DNA from: Haladaptatus halobius
Lineage (GTDB): Archaea; Halobacteriota; Halobacteria; Halobacteriales; Haladaptataceae
Length of the DNA: 64,000 nucleotides
Reading direction: 5' to 3'
Assembly: GCF_020618475.1 (NCBI RefSeq)
Contig: NZ_CP085340.1
Span: 124,001-188,000 of the forward strand
The translations under genes and the position numbers were made by a program. The notes beneath the pieces are model-generated. The model had not been told where the DNA came from and did no database searches. It worked only from the letters and a program-made list of their open reading frames with translations. This document shows, piece by piece, positions 51,109-60,541 of the stretch (positions are counted from its first letter, which is position 1; the number at the start of each line of letters is the position of its first letter).

Positions 51109-51375
51109 TTACTTATCCCGGGGATAGTGAGTCAATACCCTTCTGTGTTTCTTTCCAAATCTATGGTTCAACTATACTGTATATAGAAGGAGTAAGCCCT
51201 AGCATATGAGGCCTGCTTTGATGAATAGACCGGAAAATCTTCCACTGGACTAGGTTTCTCATCAGGCGAACGCGCAGCAGTTCTCCTGGAGTTTGCATTT
51301 GACTGCCTAGGATGGGAGTGGCAGAGCGATTGTTTCCCCTCTGTATTTTTGTTATTGGGAACGAAATATAGAAAT

Positions 51376-51564
51376 ATGAGCGTGAAACTCTCAGACAGTG
51401 CTGTGTCTCGATTAACGATGCTTGTTGCGGCATTAGTCGTCCTGGAGGCTGTCGAATTGTTTGGGATGCTTGGCGCGATTCTTGCGCTTTTGTTTGTCGC
51501 CACGCTCTTCTATTTTGATAGCGAGAAGGTGCGAGATCTCGTATTCAGATGGTCGAACCGCTAA
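51376..51564 (+). CDS. Small two-helix membrane protein
   Basis: 62 residues from ATG 51376: LTMLVAALVVLEAVELFGMLGAILALLFVATLFYF and a basic tail (SEKVRDLVFRWSNR). Likely real but unassigned. Precedes a gene-poor kilobase. Confidence 0.55.
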   Translation: MSVKLSDSAVSRLTMLVAALVVLEAVELFGMLGAILALLFVATLFYFDSEKVRDLVFRWSNR

Positions 51565-51639
51565 TGCGGATCTATGGTAAATGGTTAAGGCTTTTATCGG
51601 AGGTGGGTTAGATGGTGTTCCCTCACTTGGAAGCCTCAC

Positions 51640-51735
51640 GGATCAGCTAGTTAGAGCTGGTCACGAACATCGTTGAGCAGCGTCGATGGCGGCCATTTTG
51701 TGGCTCCGGTGGTTCGATTCCACCCCCGTTCGCAT
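51640..51735 (+). other. tRNA-like sequence, incomplete
   Basis: Pieces resembling a class-II tRNA occur in order: D-arm-like TCAGCTAGTTAGAGCTGG (51642), anticodon-stem-like CATCG...CGATG with an 11-base loop, variable-arm-like GGCCATTTTGTGGCT, and a perfect T-arm GGTGG TTCGATT CCACC (51709-51725). The acceptor 3' strand CCCGTTC has no partner upstream and the anticodon loop is too long. It may be a decayed tRNA gene or an attachment-site fragment. Confidence 0.3.
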
Positions 51736-51827
51736 TTTGTGAAAAAGTGGCTTTGTTGAAATACTCAGATAGTGATAGGTTTCAGCGCGTGTGCAAGATA
51801 CCCAGCCATAGGGATACAGCATACAGG

Positions 51828-52019
51828 TTACCAATTCTTTCCAAGAAAGGGGCCAAGAGTCTCCGACTCTAAGAGAAGCCGCCGACCGCCGCCAAGCTGC
51901 TCAACACTCTCCGGGTAGGAAACCTCCGATATTTCTGACCGTGTGTCGCCGTGTTCTGATGCCTCCTGTCCTATATCCTCTAGCGTGTCCTCTGGGATTC
52001 GAACCGTAATCTGTTCCAT
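51828..52019 (-). pseudogene. Truncated ribbon-helix-helix antitoxin
   Basis: MEQITVRIPEDTLEDIGQEASEHGDTRSEI matches the N-terminal strand-helix of haloarchaeal RHH (CopG-like) antitoxins. After SEI the second helix is replaced by unrelated residues (SEVSYPESVEQLGGGRR). Probably a frameshifted remnant; no toxin gene is nearby. Confidence 0.5.
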
Positions 52020-52235
52020 GTCACACCGTGTTCTCGCGGGATGTATTGTAATTCAGTCAGACACACGTCAGTCATCAGCACAAAGCCTATACAGTGGGTG
52101 TATGTAAGTTGCCCGTGCCGGTCGTGCCGGCGTAAGCTCGAAGGGCGGGGGCATTTCGCCCCTACTTTCAAGGTTAGCATGTAGTACTAACGCGCAGACC
52201 GGTTGTACCCCTTCCCACCCCAACCCCTCTTGCGA

Positions 52236-52267
52236 CAGAAGCTGAGACTAGTACTCTCAATGCATAG
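52236..52267 (+). repeat. 32-base dispersed repeat, copy 1
   Basis: CAGAAGCTGAGACTAGTACT then CTCAATGCATAG. Two closer copies, with GAAGTTGCGACCGGTGCT, are at 62549 and 63307. Here it lies about 30 bases from the break in the NhaP pseudogene, as an IS end or recombination site would. A short GGGGGCATTTCGCCCC hairpin is nearby at 52147. Confidence 0.5.
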
Positions 52268-52297
52268 GCTGTCCGTCCCAACCCACCCTTCTCTATT

Positions 52298-52560
52298 CGG
52301 AAAACTCTTCGCTAAATCCGCAGTGGCCGCGCCCTCGAAGAGGAGCGGTGGGAGCAGAACGAGGAAGATAATGTCGTGGGAGAGTTAGATGTCGATTGTT
52401 AGTAATTCGGTGATGACGCCCAATACTGACACGGCCAGTCCGGCCAGCAAGAGTGCGATGGTGTAGGGATGCTACCAGACCTTGGTGACGATCCGACGGC
52501 TGCCGCGATGATGAACACGGGCAGCACCTTGAGCAACAACATCTCGACTCCTGCAGCCAT
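52298..52560 (-). pseudogene. NhaP-type Na+/H+ antiporter, N-terminal remnant
   Basis: From ATG 52560: MAAGVEMLLLKVLPVFIIAAAVG; after a one-base shift TIALLLAGLAVSVLGVITEL; after an in-frame TAG SHDIIFLVLLPPLLFEGAATADLAKSF. The last part is the conserved CPA1 segment (xFLPPLLFEGA). The remaining 350 or more residues are gone; the break is at about 52298. Such antiporters expel sodium. Confidence 0.7.
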
Positions 52561-52638
52561 ATCCGAAACGTCGGGCGGGAGCTAGCTAAGAGTGGACAAT
52601 GAGACGACGGCCAGTAGTGAATATCGGGACTACAGGGT

Positions 52639-52971
52639 TTAGCGATGTATCAATCCCAGTAGCCGTCTTCGAACGTCATCGGCGGAGTCGCACGTCTGGT
52701 TATCGGTTGCGGCAAGTACTTCATCGAGGGTTTCCGTCCCGCCCTGCGTTTCGATCTCATAGTCGCCATAGGCCTCGACCAATTCATCCGTTGTCGTCGG
52801 ATAGTCGTGGGTTTCGAGTACTTCATCAAGGTCACCGAGCTGCTCACCAGGGTCGACGCGCATCGGCTCTTCTTCATCGGCGCGGGTACGTGCCTCCTCT
52901 TGCATCCGCTCTCGCTGGCGACGTTTTTCGTTATCCGCTTGCTCGTCTCGGCCCTGTTTGTCATCTACCAT
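52639..52971 (-). CDS. DUF5789 family protein
   Basis: 110 residues from ATG 52971. A charged helix (DDKQGRDEQADNEKRRQRERMQEEARTRADEE) precedes the DUF5789 core (HDYPTTTDELVEAYGDYEIETQGGTETLDEVLA...DDVRRRLLGLI). Paralogue of 31478. Function unknown. GC content rises noticeably from here to the right. Confidence 0.85.
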   Translation of the reverse strand: MVDDKQGRDEQADNEKRRQRERMQEEARTRADEEEPMRVDPGEQLGDLDEVLETHDYPTTTDELVEAYGDYEIETQGGTETLDEVLAATDNQTCDSADDVRRRLLGLIHR

Positions 52972-53123
52972 GCTTGGGTTTTGGATCTCTAGTCGGATAG
53001 TCCTGTGGTCGGTGACGGGTGCTCCCGAACGCACAGGATAGACTTCGAAAAGCAGGTTCAGCGAACGCCTCTCCACCGATCAGCCGGTACGGTCCACGGT
53101 CGACGGACCACGAGAACGAAGGA

Positions 53124-53390
53124 CTAGTCCTGTGTCCGGCGAATAAACTCGTCGAGTTCGTCTTCGATGAGTGTCGCGACGCGCTCGCCATATCTCCAGA
53201 GTGCTGCGTTGAGTCGCTCTTCGGTCTCGTCGTCGAGATCGTCTCCCCCACGAAGGACGAAATCCTTGGTGATCTGCGGATGATACACACAGACGATTCC
53301 AACCGAACTGTCCGAACGTGTGGTCTCAGCGGTGTGGATTCCGTACTGATCGGTCGCCCAGACACCGTCGCCGCCCTGTCGCTCCAGTTC
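53124..53390 (-). pseudogene. C-terminal fragment of an unknown protein
   Basis: Minus strand: ELERQGGDGVWATDQYGIHT, AETTRSDSSVGIVCVYHPQI, TKDFVLRGGDDLDDETEERLNAALWRYGERVATLIEDELDEFIRRTQD. Well-formed coding pattern with acidic helix at the end, but no start: the frame is lost at about 53390, where the opposite-strand fragment begins. Family not recognised. Confidence 0.5.
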
Positions 53391-53401
53391 GGTCCCCCGC
53401 G

Positions 53402-54430
53402 TTCGCCGAAGACGCGATCGCGAACCACATCACGACGACCGGCGTCCTGTGGGACCAACCCCGATATGACGACCCGGCGGCGGACATCTCGGACCCGAAC
53501 CACCGTGCGGTATTGGCCGACCGCTACGACGCCATCGGCGAGCCAGCGCCGATCAACACCATCGCTGCTCGAGTAACGGAGGCGGTCACCGATGACGACG
53601 CTCCCGAGGACGAGGGACTGACCACGCGGGACGTCTCCGTCGAGGCAGTTGCGCTCCTCGAGAGCGAGCCCGAGGCCGTTCCGACATTTGGCGGGTTCGT
53701 GGTTGTTCAGGACGTTCCGAAGGATGAACACTGCCTGGTAGTGAATTGCTCCGGGGTCGAACCCTACAGCGAGACTGTCGTCGTGGCGGACGACGATACC
53801 GGAGCGACGACAGCCGGCGTCGATGGCGAAGTTCCGCTGGTCGCCCGCGAGAGCGCGACGAAGCTCGAAGTAGACGCCGGGGGAACCGACGCCGATCTGA
53901 CGGACCTAGCCATCGAGGATGACTTCGCTGGCCGCCTGTACGACGCACCGCTTTCGGGGCCGGATGCGGTGTACGTTCACCGCGGCGGGGCTTACACGAC
54001 GGAAGTCAGAGACGCCGACGACGAGATCGGGGCTTTCCGCGTCAATCCAGCCGATGAACCGAGAATCCGCATCGAGGAACCGTGGACGGGGAAGGGCTCA
54101 CTCGCAGAGTACCTCGCGGACGTAGCCGAGGAAACCAGCGCAGCTGTGGCGGCTGTCGACGACCGAAGTGACGCGGACGGCTCCGAATCGAAGGGCCGAT
54201 CTGAAAACGGCTCATGGAACGCCGTCCAGGGACTCGCTCGGGCACTGGAGACTGTCGCTGAAGCGGCTCGATGCGCGGCCGACCGGGCTGCGGCAGGCGA
54301 TCGGGCCGGGGCCGATAAGAGCCTCGATACCGTCCAAGATCGTCTCGACCGCGTTTCTTCCAAACTCGCCGATGCGGGCGAGGATCTGCCGGACGACCTC
54401 GAACGCGCGATCAACCGCCGTCTCGAATAG
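53402..54430 (+). pseudogene. N-terminally truncated protein of unknown family
   Basis: Coding pattern begins at FAEDAIANHITTTGVLWDQPRYDDPAADISDPNHRAVLADRYDAI and continues 340 residues to the stop: FGGFVVVQDVPKDEHCLVVN, SGPDAVYVHRGGAYTTEVRDADDEIGAFRVNPAD, and a terminal coiled coil (QGLARALETVAEAARCAADRAAAG...DKSLDTVQDRLDRVSSKLADAGEDLPDD). The frame opens upstream at 53318 but that part reads as the antisense of the neighbouring fragment. The junction near 53395 joined two truncated genes head to head. Confidence 0.55.
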
Positions 54431-54591
54431 TCCCGCAGACGGTCCGCGCAGGCCCGGGATGCAGAGAAGCTTTGATCCAGTTTCATATGGTACTAGGGGA
54501 GGTGTTTGAACCGCTCTCGCTCTTGGGTAGACTGGCGGAGTAATATGTTAGCAAGGCACAACCGACCACCATCAAGGCAGCATTCGAAGGG

Positions 54592-55023
54592 ATGATCGTC
54601 GGCGATGTAATGACGGACAAGGAGGACCTCAAGACGGTTACCGAGGATACCTCGATTAGTGACCTCGTGAATCGGATGTTCGACGAGCGCCACATCGGCT
54701 ATCCCGTGGTGCGGAACGACGACCTCGTCGGCATGGTCACGCTGGAGGATGCAGCCGACGTCGACGAGATCGAACAGGACGCATACCGTGTCGAGGACGT
54801 GATGTCGACCGATATTCAGACGGTCATGCCCGACGCTGACGCGATGGTGGTGCTCCAGCGCATGCAACAGCACAACGTCGGCCGCCTGCCCGTCGTCGAC
54901 GACACGGGAACTCTCGTCGGGATTATCTCTCGAACGGATTTGATGCATGCCTTTACCGTCATCCAGGGCGGCGGGGTGCCAGAGAGACTCCGACGGCCAA
55001 GACCCAACCTCAATCTTAGCTGA
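54592..55023 (+). CDS. Tandem CBS-domain protein
   Basis: 143 residues: CBS1 VGDVMTDKEDLKTVTEDTSISDLVNRMFDERHIGYPVVRNDDLVGMVTLEDA, CBS2 VEDVMSTDIQTVMPDADAMVVLQRMQQHNVGRLPVVDDTGTLVGIISRTDLMHA. The pair binds adenine nucleotides. In-frame codons before the ATG (TTIKAAFEG) match the linker that joins CBS pairs to site-2 protease (M50) domains, so this is probably the cut-off tail of such a protease. It may still be made as a free CBS pair. Confidence 0.75.
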   Translation: MIVGDVMTDKEDLKTVTEDTSISDLVNRMFDERHIGYPVVRNDDLVGMVTLEDAADVDEIEQDAYRVEDVMSTDIQTVMPDADAMVVLQRMQQHNVGRLPVVDDTGTLVGIISRTDLMHAFTVIQGGGVPERLRRPRPNLNLS

Positions 55024-55369
55024 TTCCACTATTCGATTAATAGAAAATAATGATTATGATTAGGGACCAGCCAGCCACTTCCGAACGATAGAACGTCCCA
55101 GTACCCGGCTGCGACGATCGCGGCAAGCCGGTCCTAATCACTATCTCGGAGCGGCTGCTCCATCACGTCAAAGAACACCGGTCAGAAATTCGAACACTTG
55201 GCCGCTGGTGATGGTCACAATGTCAACAGAAATTGTGATATCAATCTGATGATGGGACTTCAACCCTGTCCTGATCAGGGTACGACCGATCAGATTGAGC
55301 GTGATCAAAACACATCCTTGCCAAGAAATCCGGGACTACTATCCACGTGATGCCCCTATTCACGTTGCA
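55024..55369. other. Intergenic region with a possible gene tail
   Basis: At 55093-55213 the plus strand reads DDRGKPVLITISERLLHHVK, EHRSEIRTLGRW and stop, which looks like the end of a real protein but is too short to identify. Otherwise AT-rich DNA with no recognised element. Confidence 0.3.
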
Positions 55370-56707
55370 ATGGCGGCGAGTGAATCGATCAGCGTCGGGG
55401 TGTTGAGCCTGCACAATAGCAAAGAGACCAAAGCGATTCTCAATGCCGTCGAGGACCTTGGGCACGAGCCGATCTGGTTGCGCGACGAAAACAGAACCAT
55501 CCGAATCGACTCCACCCACGTCCAGCCGGATCCCGCAGTCGATGTTCTTGTCAACCGACTCCTCCTAACGAACACGGACCACCCCTAGGAGAAATTAGGA
55601 CTGCTCCATTGTTACGCCGGCCTTGGGCCGATGCTCAATCGACCACTTCCCGTCCTCACAGCGATTCACAAATTCGCAGCGGCGACGCAACTCGCCCGCG
55701 AGGGCGTCCCTGATGCGTTGCTGGCGCTCCACTCGTCCCGGCTCAACGAAGCCCAAGAACAGTTCGGCCCGGAATGCGTCTACAAGACTGCAATTGGCAC
55801 CCATGGTGGCGGAACATGGAAAGTTGACACCTCACAACCGCTCAGAGCCCGGGTCGGACAGCGTCAAGCGTTTCTCCAAACCCTTCTCGAAAGCGACTTC
55901 GAGCGCCATCGCGATCTCCGAGTCTATATCGTCGGCGATGAAATCATCGGCGCAATGTACCGGTACGCTCCTGACGACGACTGGCGAACCAATGCCTCGC
56001 TTGGAGGGGATGTCGAGAACGCAACCGACACACTCTCGTCGGAGGTGGCCACCCTCGCACGGGAGGCCACCGACGTTCTCGGGCTTGACTACGCTGGCGT
56101 CGACTTGGTCGAGGGCGATGACGGATGGTCGGTCTTGGAGGTGAATACGACGGCCGGATTTAAAGCACTGTTCGAAGCGACCGGCCGAAGCGTCGCCCCC
56201 TACATTGCGAAACTGGCTATCGAAACCGCTGGCCGTGACATCGATGCGGATCGCGTCAGCGATATCGCCATGCGCTTGGACGATTCCGAACCATCGTGCA
56301 AACCCACGCCAATCGAGTGTCACCCCCAAGGTGACGTGACAATTGGGTATACTGAACATATCGTCGTAAGTGGGACCTCGGGATCTGAGCGGATTATCGC
56401 AAAGGCGGACACAGGTGCCAGCCGGACGAGTATCGACACGGATATTGCGGCGGCGATCGGAGCCGGACCGGTTCAGACCACTACTACCGTTAGATCGGCG
56501 ACCACTGGATCGAGCCGCAGCCGTCCCGTCGTTGACGTCGTAATCGGAATCGGCGGCACTCGACACACGGTCGCTGCGAGCATCGAAGACCGCAGCCACA
56601 TGGAATACCCAGTGTTGCTCGGCCGTGATATCCTTTCGGAGTACAGCGTTAATGTGGAGAAGCGAGTCGGCGACACAGACGACGATTCTGCTCCAAACGA
56701 AGAATAG
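55370..56707 (+). pseudogene. RimK-like ATP-grasp ligase fused to retropepsin-like protease, with internal TAG
   Basis: From ATG 55370 the frame reads SISVGVLSLHNSKETKAILNAVEDLGHEPIWLRDE...VDVLVNRLLLTNTDHP, TAG at 55586-55588, then in the same frame EKLGLL...PMLNRPLPVLTAIHKFAAATQLAREGVP, the ATP-grasp core (YKTAIGTHGGGTWKVD, VYIVGDEIIGAMYRYA, YAGVDLVEGDDGWSVLEVNTTAGFKAL) and a C-terminal aspartyl-protease-like domain (IAKADTGASRTSIDTDIAAAIGA...YPVLLGRDIL). RimK ligases add glutamate or similar to proteins or cofactors; the retropepsin-like COG4067 protease often accompanies them. One stop codon is the only lesion seen. ATG 55631 could restart translation and give the second part. Confidence 0.78.
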
Positions 56708-56744
56708 CCGGGACTCGGGCCGACTGCTCATCATCCTTGGCCGC

Positions 56745-58085
56745 TCATTCAACCACCTCTGGGGTCGATTCAGGCGGCGTATCCTCAACAACTGCTCGGC
56801 GGGGAAGCTGTGGCTTCGGTTTCCGACCGAGCGTGAGAAGGCGCTCGGTGAGGGTGAGCTCCTCCGTTCCGGGGCTCGGCTTTTCGATCGCTTCGAACTC
56901 GACTGTCACGTGCTCGGATTCTACGGCGATGCGGACGGCGCACAGCTGGTATGACGGATAGAAAACCGACGGGAGGAGTCCGATGATGCCGTCACGACGG
57001 TGGAGGCGCTTGAGCCACGTTCCGCTGTTGACGAGCAGCCCTTCTCCGACTTCTTGGACCGTCGGGCGGTGAGTGTGGCCGTGGCAGAAGATTGCCGTCT
57101 CTGGACGCTCGGCGAAGATTTTGCGGGCGGCTTCCTCGTAGGGAGCCTCGGTGTCGACGGTGAGTTCGGTCTCGAAGACACCGAAACGGCCGATCGTCTT
57201 CCTGATGTCCCGACGAAGGAGATGCAACGGAACGCCCACGAGCAACAGCAGTCCAGCGACGGACACGTTGATCGCGAGCAGGAACCAGACCACAGTCCCG
57301 GCAGTGCCAAACTGACCGAGGAACGCAGTGGTCCACTCGACGGGTGTCGACCAGACACCGATCAGATCGAGTCCGGCGAGTACCGCGAGGACGGCACTGA
57401 CGTTGAATAGAAGCAGGAACGGGACCAAGGCGTATCGCAGAAGCGGGTTCATCTCGCGGTAGAAGTACTTCGAGAGCAGCCACACCGGCATCCGCTCGGT
57501 CGGTGTAACCGCCTGGAGATCCTTCAGCCAGTTGTATCGACCTCGCCCCCGGTCGGAGAGCTGACCCGCCCGGCTGGTCACGAGCGTGTTGTAGTAGTAG
57601 CCGATCGGGGTCGCATTGGGGTTCCCCCAGTCTTCGATTCGGTTGTTTGGATCCTGCTGGTGGCCGTGCTCGAAGTGGATCGCGCGGTCGCCGACCGGGC
57701 GTGTGATTGACTCCGTCTGGACGAGGGTGACGTTGTACTCTGCGAAGCGCTCGACGTACTCGTCGTAGGCCGCGAGTTCGTGGTCGTGGTTGCCCGGCAA
57801 CAGGGTGATGGGGATGATCTCGCCGGTTGCACGCAACTGCTCGAACAATGCTGGGTACGTTTCCACAAGAATATCGAACTTCCTCATCCCTTCGACGGTT
57901 GTGAACTCCCAGAGCCCGAAGGCATCGCCGTTGATCACGAGTTCGACGCTTTCGTCAGTCTTTTCTAGCCGCTCGAGGAAGTGGAGTAACTCGTCGAGAA
58001 ACGGGAGCTCTTCCAGTTGCTCGTCGCCGCCGATATGGAGGTCGCTGATCACGTAATACACGCGGTCGTCGGCGTTGCCGACCAT
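56745..58085 (-). CDS. Calcineurin-type metallophosphoesterase with membrane helices
   Basis: 446 residues. Metal-site motifs: SDLHIGGDE (14-22), INGDAFGLWE (about 50), LLPGNHDHE (about 96), FEHGHQQD, CHGHTHRP (about 345). Between the first four and the last motif lie two or three helices (LVPFLLLFNVSAVLAVLAGLDL, TVVWFLLAINVSVAGLLLLVGVPLHLL), an insertion unusual for the family, placing the active site at the membrane. It probably hydrolyses a phosphoester of a lipid or nucleotide. Confidence 0.88.
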   Translation of the reverse strand: MVGNADDRVYYVISDLHIGGDEQLEELPFLDELLHFLERLEKTDESVELVINGDAFGLWEFTTVEGMRKFDILVETYPALFEQLRATGEIIPITLLPGNHDHELAAYDEYVERFAEYNVTLVQTESITRPVGDRAIHFEHGHQQDPNNRIEDWGNPNATPIGYYYNTLVTSRAGQLSDRGRGRYNWLKDLQAVTPTERMPVWLLSKYFYREMNPLLRYALVPFLLLFNVSAVLAVLAGLDLIGVWSTPVEWTTAFLGQFGTAGTVVWFLLAINVSVAGLLLLVGVPLHLLRRDIRKTIGRFGVFETELTVDTEAPYEEAARKIFAERPETAIFCHGHTHRPTVQEVGEGLLVNSGTWLKRLHRRDGIIGLLPSVFYPSYQLCAVRIAVESEHVTVEFEAIEKPSPGTEELTLTERLLTLGRKPKPQLPRRAVVEDTPPESTPEVVE

Positions 58086-58215
58086 TGTATCAAAGTTCCA
58101 AGCCTATTTTAAATATGTTGTTCTTTGGTAGTTCGGAGTGTGTACGCCCCCCCCCAATCCACTCGTCGCAAACTCCGTTGGAGCGGTTTCAATCACGGTT
58201 ATTTCCGTACTCTCC

Positions 58216-58950
58216 TTACTCCGCCTCATCGTCCGAAGCTGGTTCGCGCTGAACCACGAATACCGGACCGAGAAACCGATCGGCGACTTGGTCGGCTGGC
58301 ATCCCGAACACGAACGTCGCCAGAGACGGGTCGGATTCACCCATGACCACCACATCGAACGTGTCAGCTACGTCCACGATCGCGTCGAGGGTATCTTGGT
58401 CGCGATCGATCCGTGTCTCGATAGTCGACGCGTCCATGCCGAATTCTGCCAATCGGTCTGTCACCCCATCAAGGAGTGTCTGGATATCGTCGTCCGTTTC
58501 GTCCTCATCCGCGACGTGATATAACGTCACGGCGGCATCCGTGTCCCCGAACACGCCGGCGACGACACGGGCAAGACGGTCAATCCCGACGGCACCACGG
58601 ACAGCAACCAGTACGTCTTCGACCGGGCCTGTCGCGTTCGGGACGAGAACGGCCATGCAGTCGTGCTCAGCAATCGTGCGATCGATCGTCTTCTGCCCGT
58701 CGTGGGTGAACACGAGGCGCCGCTCGACGGTCGCCCCCGCCTCCTCGAAAATCCGCTCGTATTTGTCGAGCCGCTGGGTGGCCCGCTCCTCAAACTGCAT
58801 TTGTGCCTGTCCCGGTGCCGTCTGTTCCGGGATGACATGATAACCAAGCAATACGACGTTGGCGTTCGCGAGGAGTTCGGGCACACCCTCTGGGACCGAT
58901 TCTCCTTCGAGCACGCGGATCGGGATGAGTATCGATGGCTGGTCTATCAT
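58216..58950 (-). CDS. Universal stress protein, two UspA domains
   Basis: 244 residues from ATG 58950. First domain SILIPIRVLEGESVPEGVPELLA...RLDKYERIFEEAGATVERRLVFTHDGQKTIDRTIAEHDCMAVLVPNATGPVEDVLVAVRG; the second VARVVAGVFGDTDAAVTLYHVADED...VVVMGESDPSLATFVFGMPADQVADRFLGPVFVV. It starts 2 bases after the permease stop, so it is co-transcribed and likely modulates that permease, a common haloarchaeal arrangement. Confidence 0.87.
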   Translation of the reverse strand: MIDQPSILIPIRVLEGESVPEGVPELLANANVVLLGYHVIPEQTAPGQAQMQFEERATQRLDKYERIFEEAGATVERRLVFTHDGQKTIDRTIAEHDCMAVLVPNATGPVEDVLVAVRGAVGIDRLARVVAGVFGDTDAAVTLYHVADEDETDDDIQTLLDGVTDRLAEFGMDASTIETRIDRDQDTLDAIVDVADTFDVVVMGESDPSLATFVFGMPADQVADRFLGPVFVVQREPASDDEAE

Positions 58951-58952
58951 TG

Positions 58953-60383
58953 TCAGATGTCTCCTTTGAGGGTAACGCTTCCCGCGTAATATCGGTACCA
59001 CACGTAGGACACGATCATGATCACGATACCGATGCCAATTGATGCGGGTTGCATGAAGGCGATCAATCCGAAGCTCGCGAGGGCACCCACCGCCGGAACC
59101 ACCGGATATCCGGGAACACGGTAGCTGGGAGAGTACCACTCGGGATTGCGCCGTCGTAACACGAGCAGCGCGACGCACATCAGTCCGTACATGATCAGAT
59201 GGAGGAACGAGGCGACCTCCGCGAGCAGTTCGACCTGACCGGTCGCGACGAGGACGAGGATCGGTCCTCCAGCAGCGAGCAGCGCGACGTGTGGCGTGCC
59301 GTACCTGAGGTTGACTTGGCTCGCCTTTCTGGGGAGTAAGGCATCACGGCTCAGCGCATACACCGCTCGCGAGGCGCTGAGGATCGACGCGTTCGCGCTG
59401 GAGAACGTCGCCAACAGCCCGGCGCCCAGAATCGCGATCGCACCCGGCAGCCCGAGGAAGTCGCGTGCCACCTCGACCATCGCCGTCTCCCCGAACTGCC
59501 CCAGCCGGTCGGCACCGAACGCGCTGGTCGCGACGAAGATCGTCACGACGTAGAAGACCGTGACGATCAGGACCGAACCGACCATCGCCAGCGGGAGGTT
59601 CCGACCCGGCTGTTTGATCTCGCCCGCAACGGTCGCGACCTGGGCGAACCCCAGGTACGACGTGAACACGAGCGCCGCGGTCGTCAACACCGGAAAGTAT
59701 CCTCTGGAAAAGAACTGCTCCGGAACGGTTCCACCTCCGAACACGCCCACAGCGTCGAGGACACCGTACGAAAGAAAGCCCGTGAGCACCACGAGGAGGA
59801 TTCCCACCACCACGTTCTGAATCTTCGAGGTGTTCTCTGTGCCGCCGATGCTCACCGCCGTCAGAGCTGCCCCGAACAGCAGTCCAATCCCGACAACGGG
59901 ACTGAACGGGAGTCCAAAACCGAGTTCGGCGAACACGGCGCTCGCGTAGTGACCGAGCCCGACGAGATAGAACGCGGCGGCGAACATCAGGCCTAGCCAC
60001 AGCCCCAGCCCGACGATCGCACCGTAGGCTGACCCCATCCCCCGCGAGACGAAGTAGTAGCCGCCACCGCTCCGGGGCATCGCCGTGGCGAGTTCCGAGG
60101 TTGGTAGCGCCACGAGCAACGCGATCAGCCCGCCTATCGCAAACGAGAGGGTGGCTGCGAGACCGGCGTTGGCGGCCGCCAGCCCCGGGAAGACGAAGAT
60201 ACCCGCACCGATCATGGTACCGATCCCGATCGCTAATCCGCCGACCAGCCCGATGGTCCGTTCGAGCTCGACGTCGTCGTCGTGGACGGTCGTGTCGTCG
60301 GTGACGGCTTCCGGCTCTTCGACGGGAGCCTCACCAGCGATATTCCGGCCAGCGGGTTCGGCGTCGACGGACTGATCGGCCAT
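58953..60383 (-). CDS. APC-superfamily amino-acid permease
   Basis: 476 residues from ATG 60383 (a GTG five codons upstream is less likely). An acidic N-terminus of about 40 residues precedes twelve helices, with the APC signature [31 protein letters not shown] in helix 1 and [30 protein letters not shown] in helix 6. It imports amino acids or amines. First gene of a two-gene operon with the UspA gene. Confidence 0.9.
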   Translation of the reverse strand: MADQSVDAEPAGRNIAGEAPVEEPEAVTDDTTVHDDDVELERTIGLVGGLAIGIGTMIGAGIFVFPGLAAANAGLAATLSFAIGGLIALLVALPTSELATAMPRSGGGYYFVSRGMGSAYGAIVGLGLWLGLMFAAAFYLVGLGHYASAVFAELGFGLPFSPVVGIGLLFGAALTAVSIGGTENTSKIQNVVVGILLVVLTGFLSYGVLDAVGVFGGGTVPEQFFSRGYFPVLTTAALVFTSYLGFAQVATVAGEIKQPGRNLPLAMVGSVLIVTVFYVVTIFVATSAFGADRLGQFGETAMVEVARDFLGLPGAIAILGAGLLATFSSANASILSASRAVYALSRDALLPRKASQVNLRYGTPHVALLAAGGPILVLVATGQVELLAEVASFLHLIMYGLMCVALLVLRRRNPEWYSPSYRVPGYPVVPAVGALASFGLIAFMQPASIGIGIVIMIVSYVWYRYYAGSVTLKGDI

Positions 60384-60541
60384 AGGAACAGTTGTCACAG
60401 CCGTCGGATAAAACCGCAGGCTGGATCGACGGTCCCGTACGGACGAGCGACGAACAGCGAAACTGCCCCGAAATCCTCCGACCGTTCACGGCAGCGTCGC
60501 TGTTGGGCGCTCAGGAGCGGTCCTCGATCCGGGGACCCAGC

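Noticed and set aside
51640-51735. Complete tRNA gene
   Set aside because: The acceptor 3' strand lacks a matching 5' strand and the anticodon loop is 11 bases.
52147-52163. IS200/IS605-type terminal hairpin
   Set aside because: A single GGGGGC/GCCCC hairpin without tnpA, tnpB or a second end is not enough evidence.
55832-56791. Minus-strand open frame opposite the RimK fusion
   Set aside because: Shadow of the plus-strand gene; no domain pattern and high Arg content.
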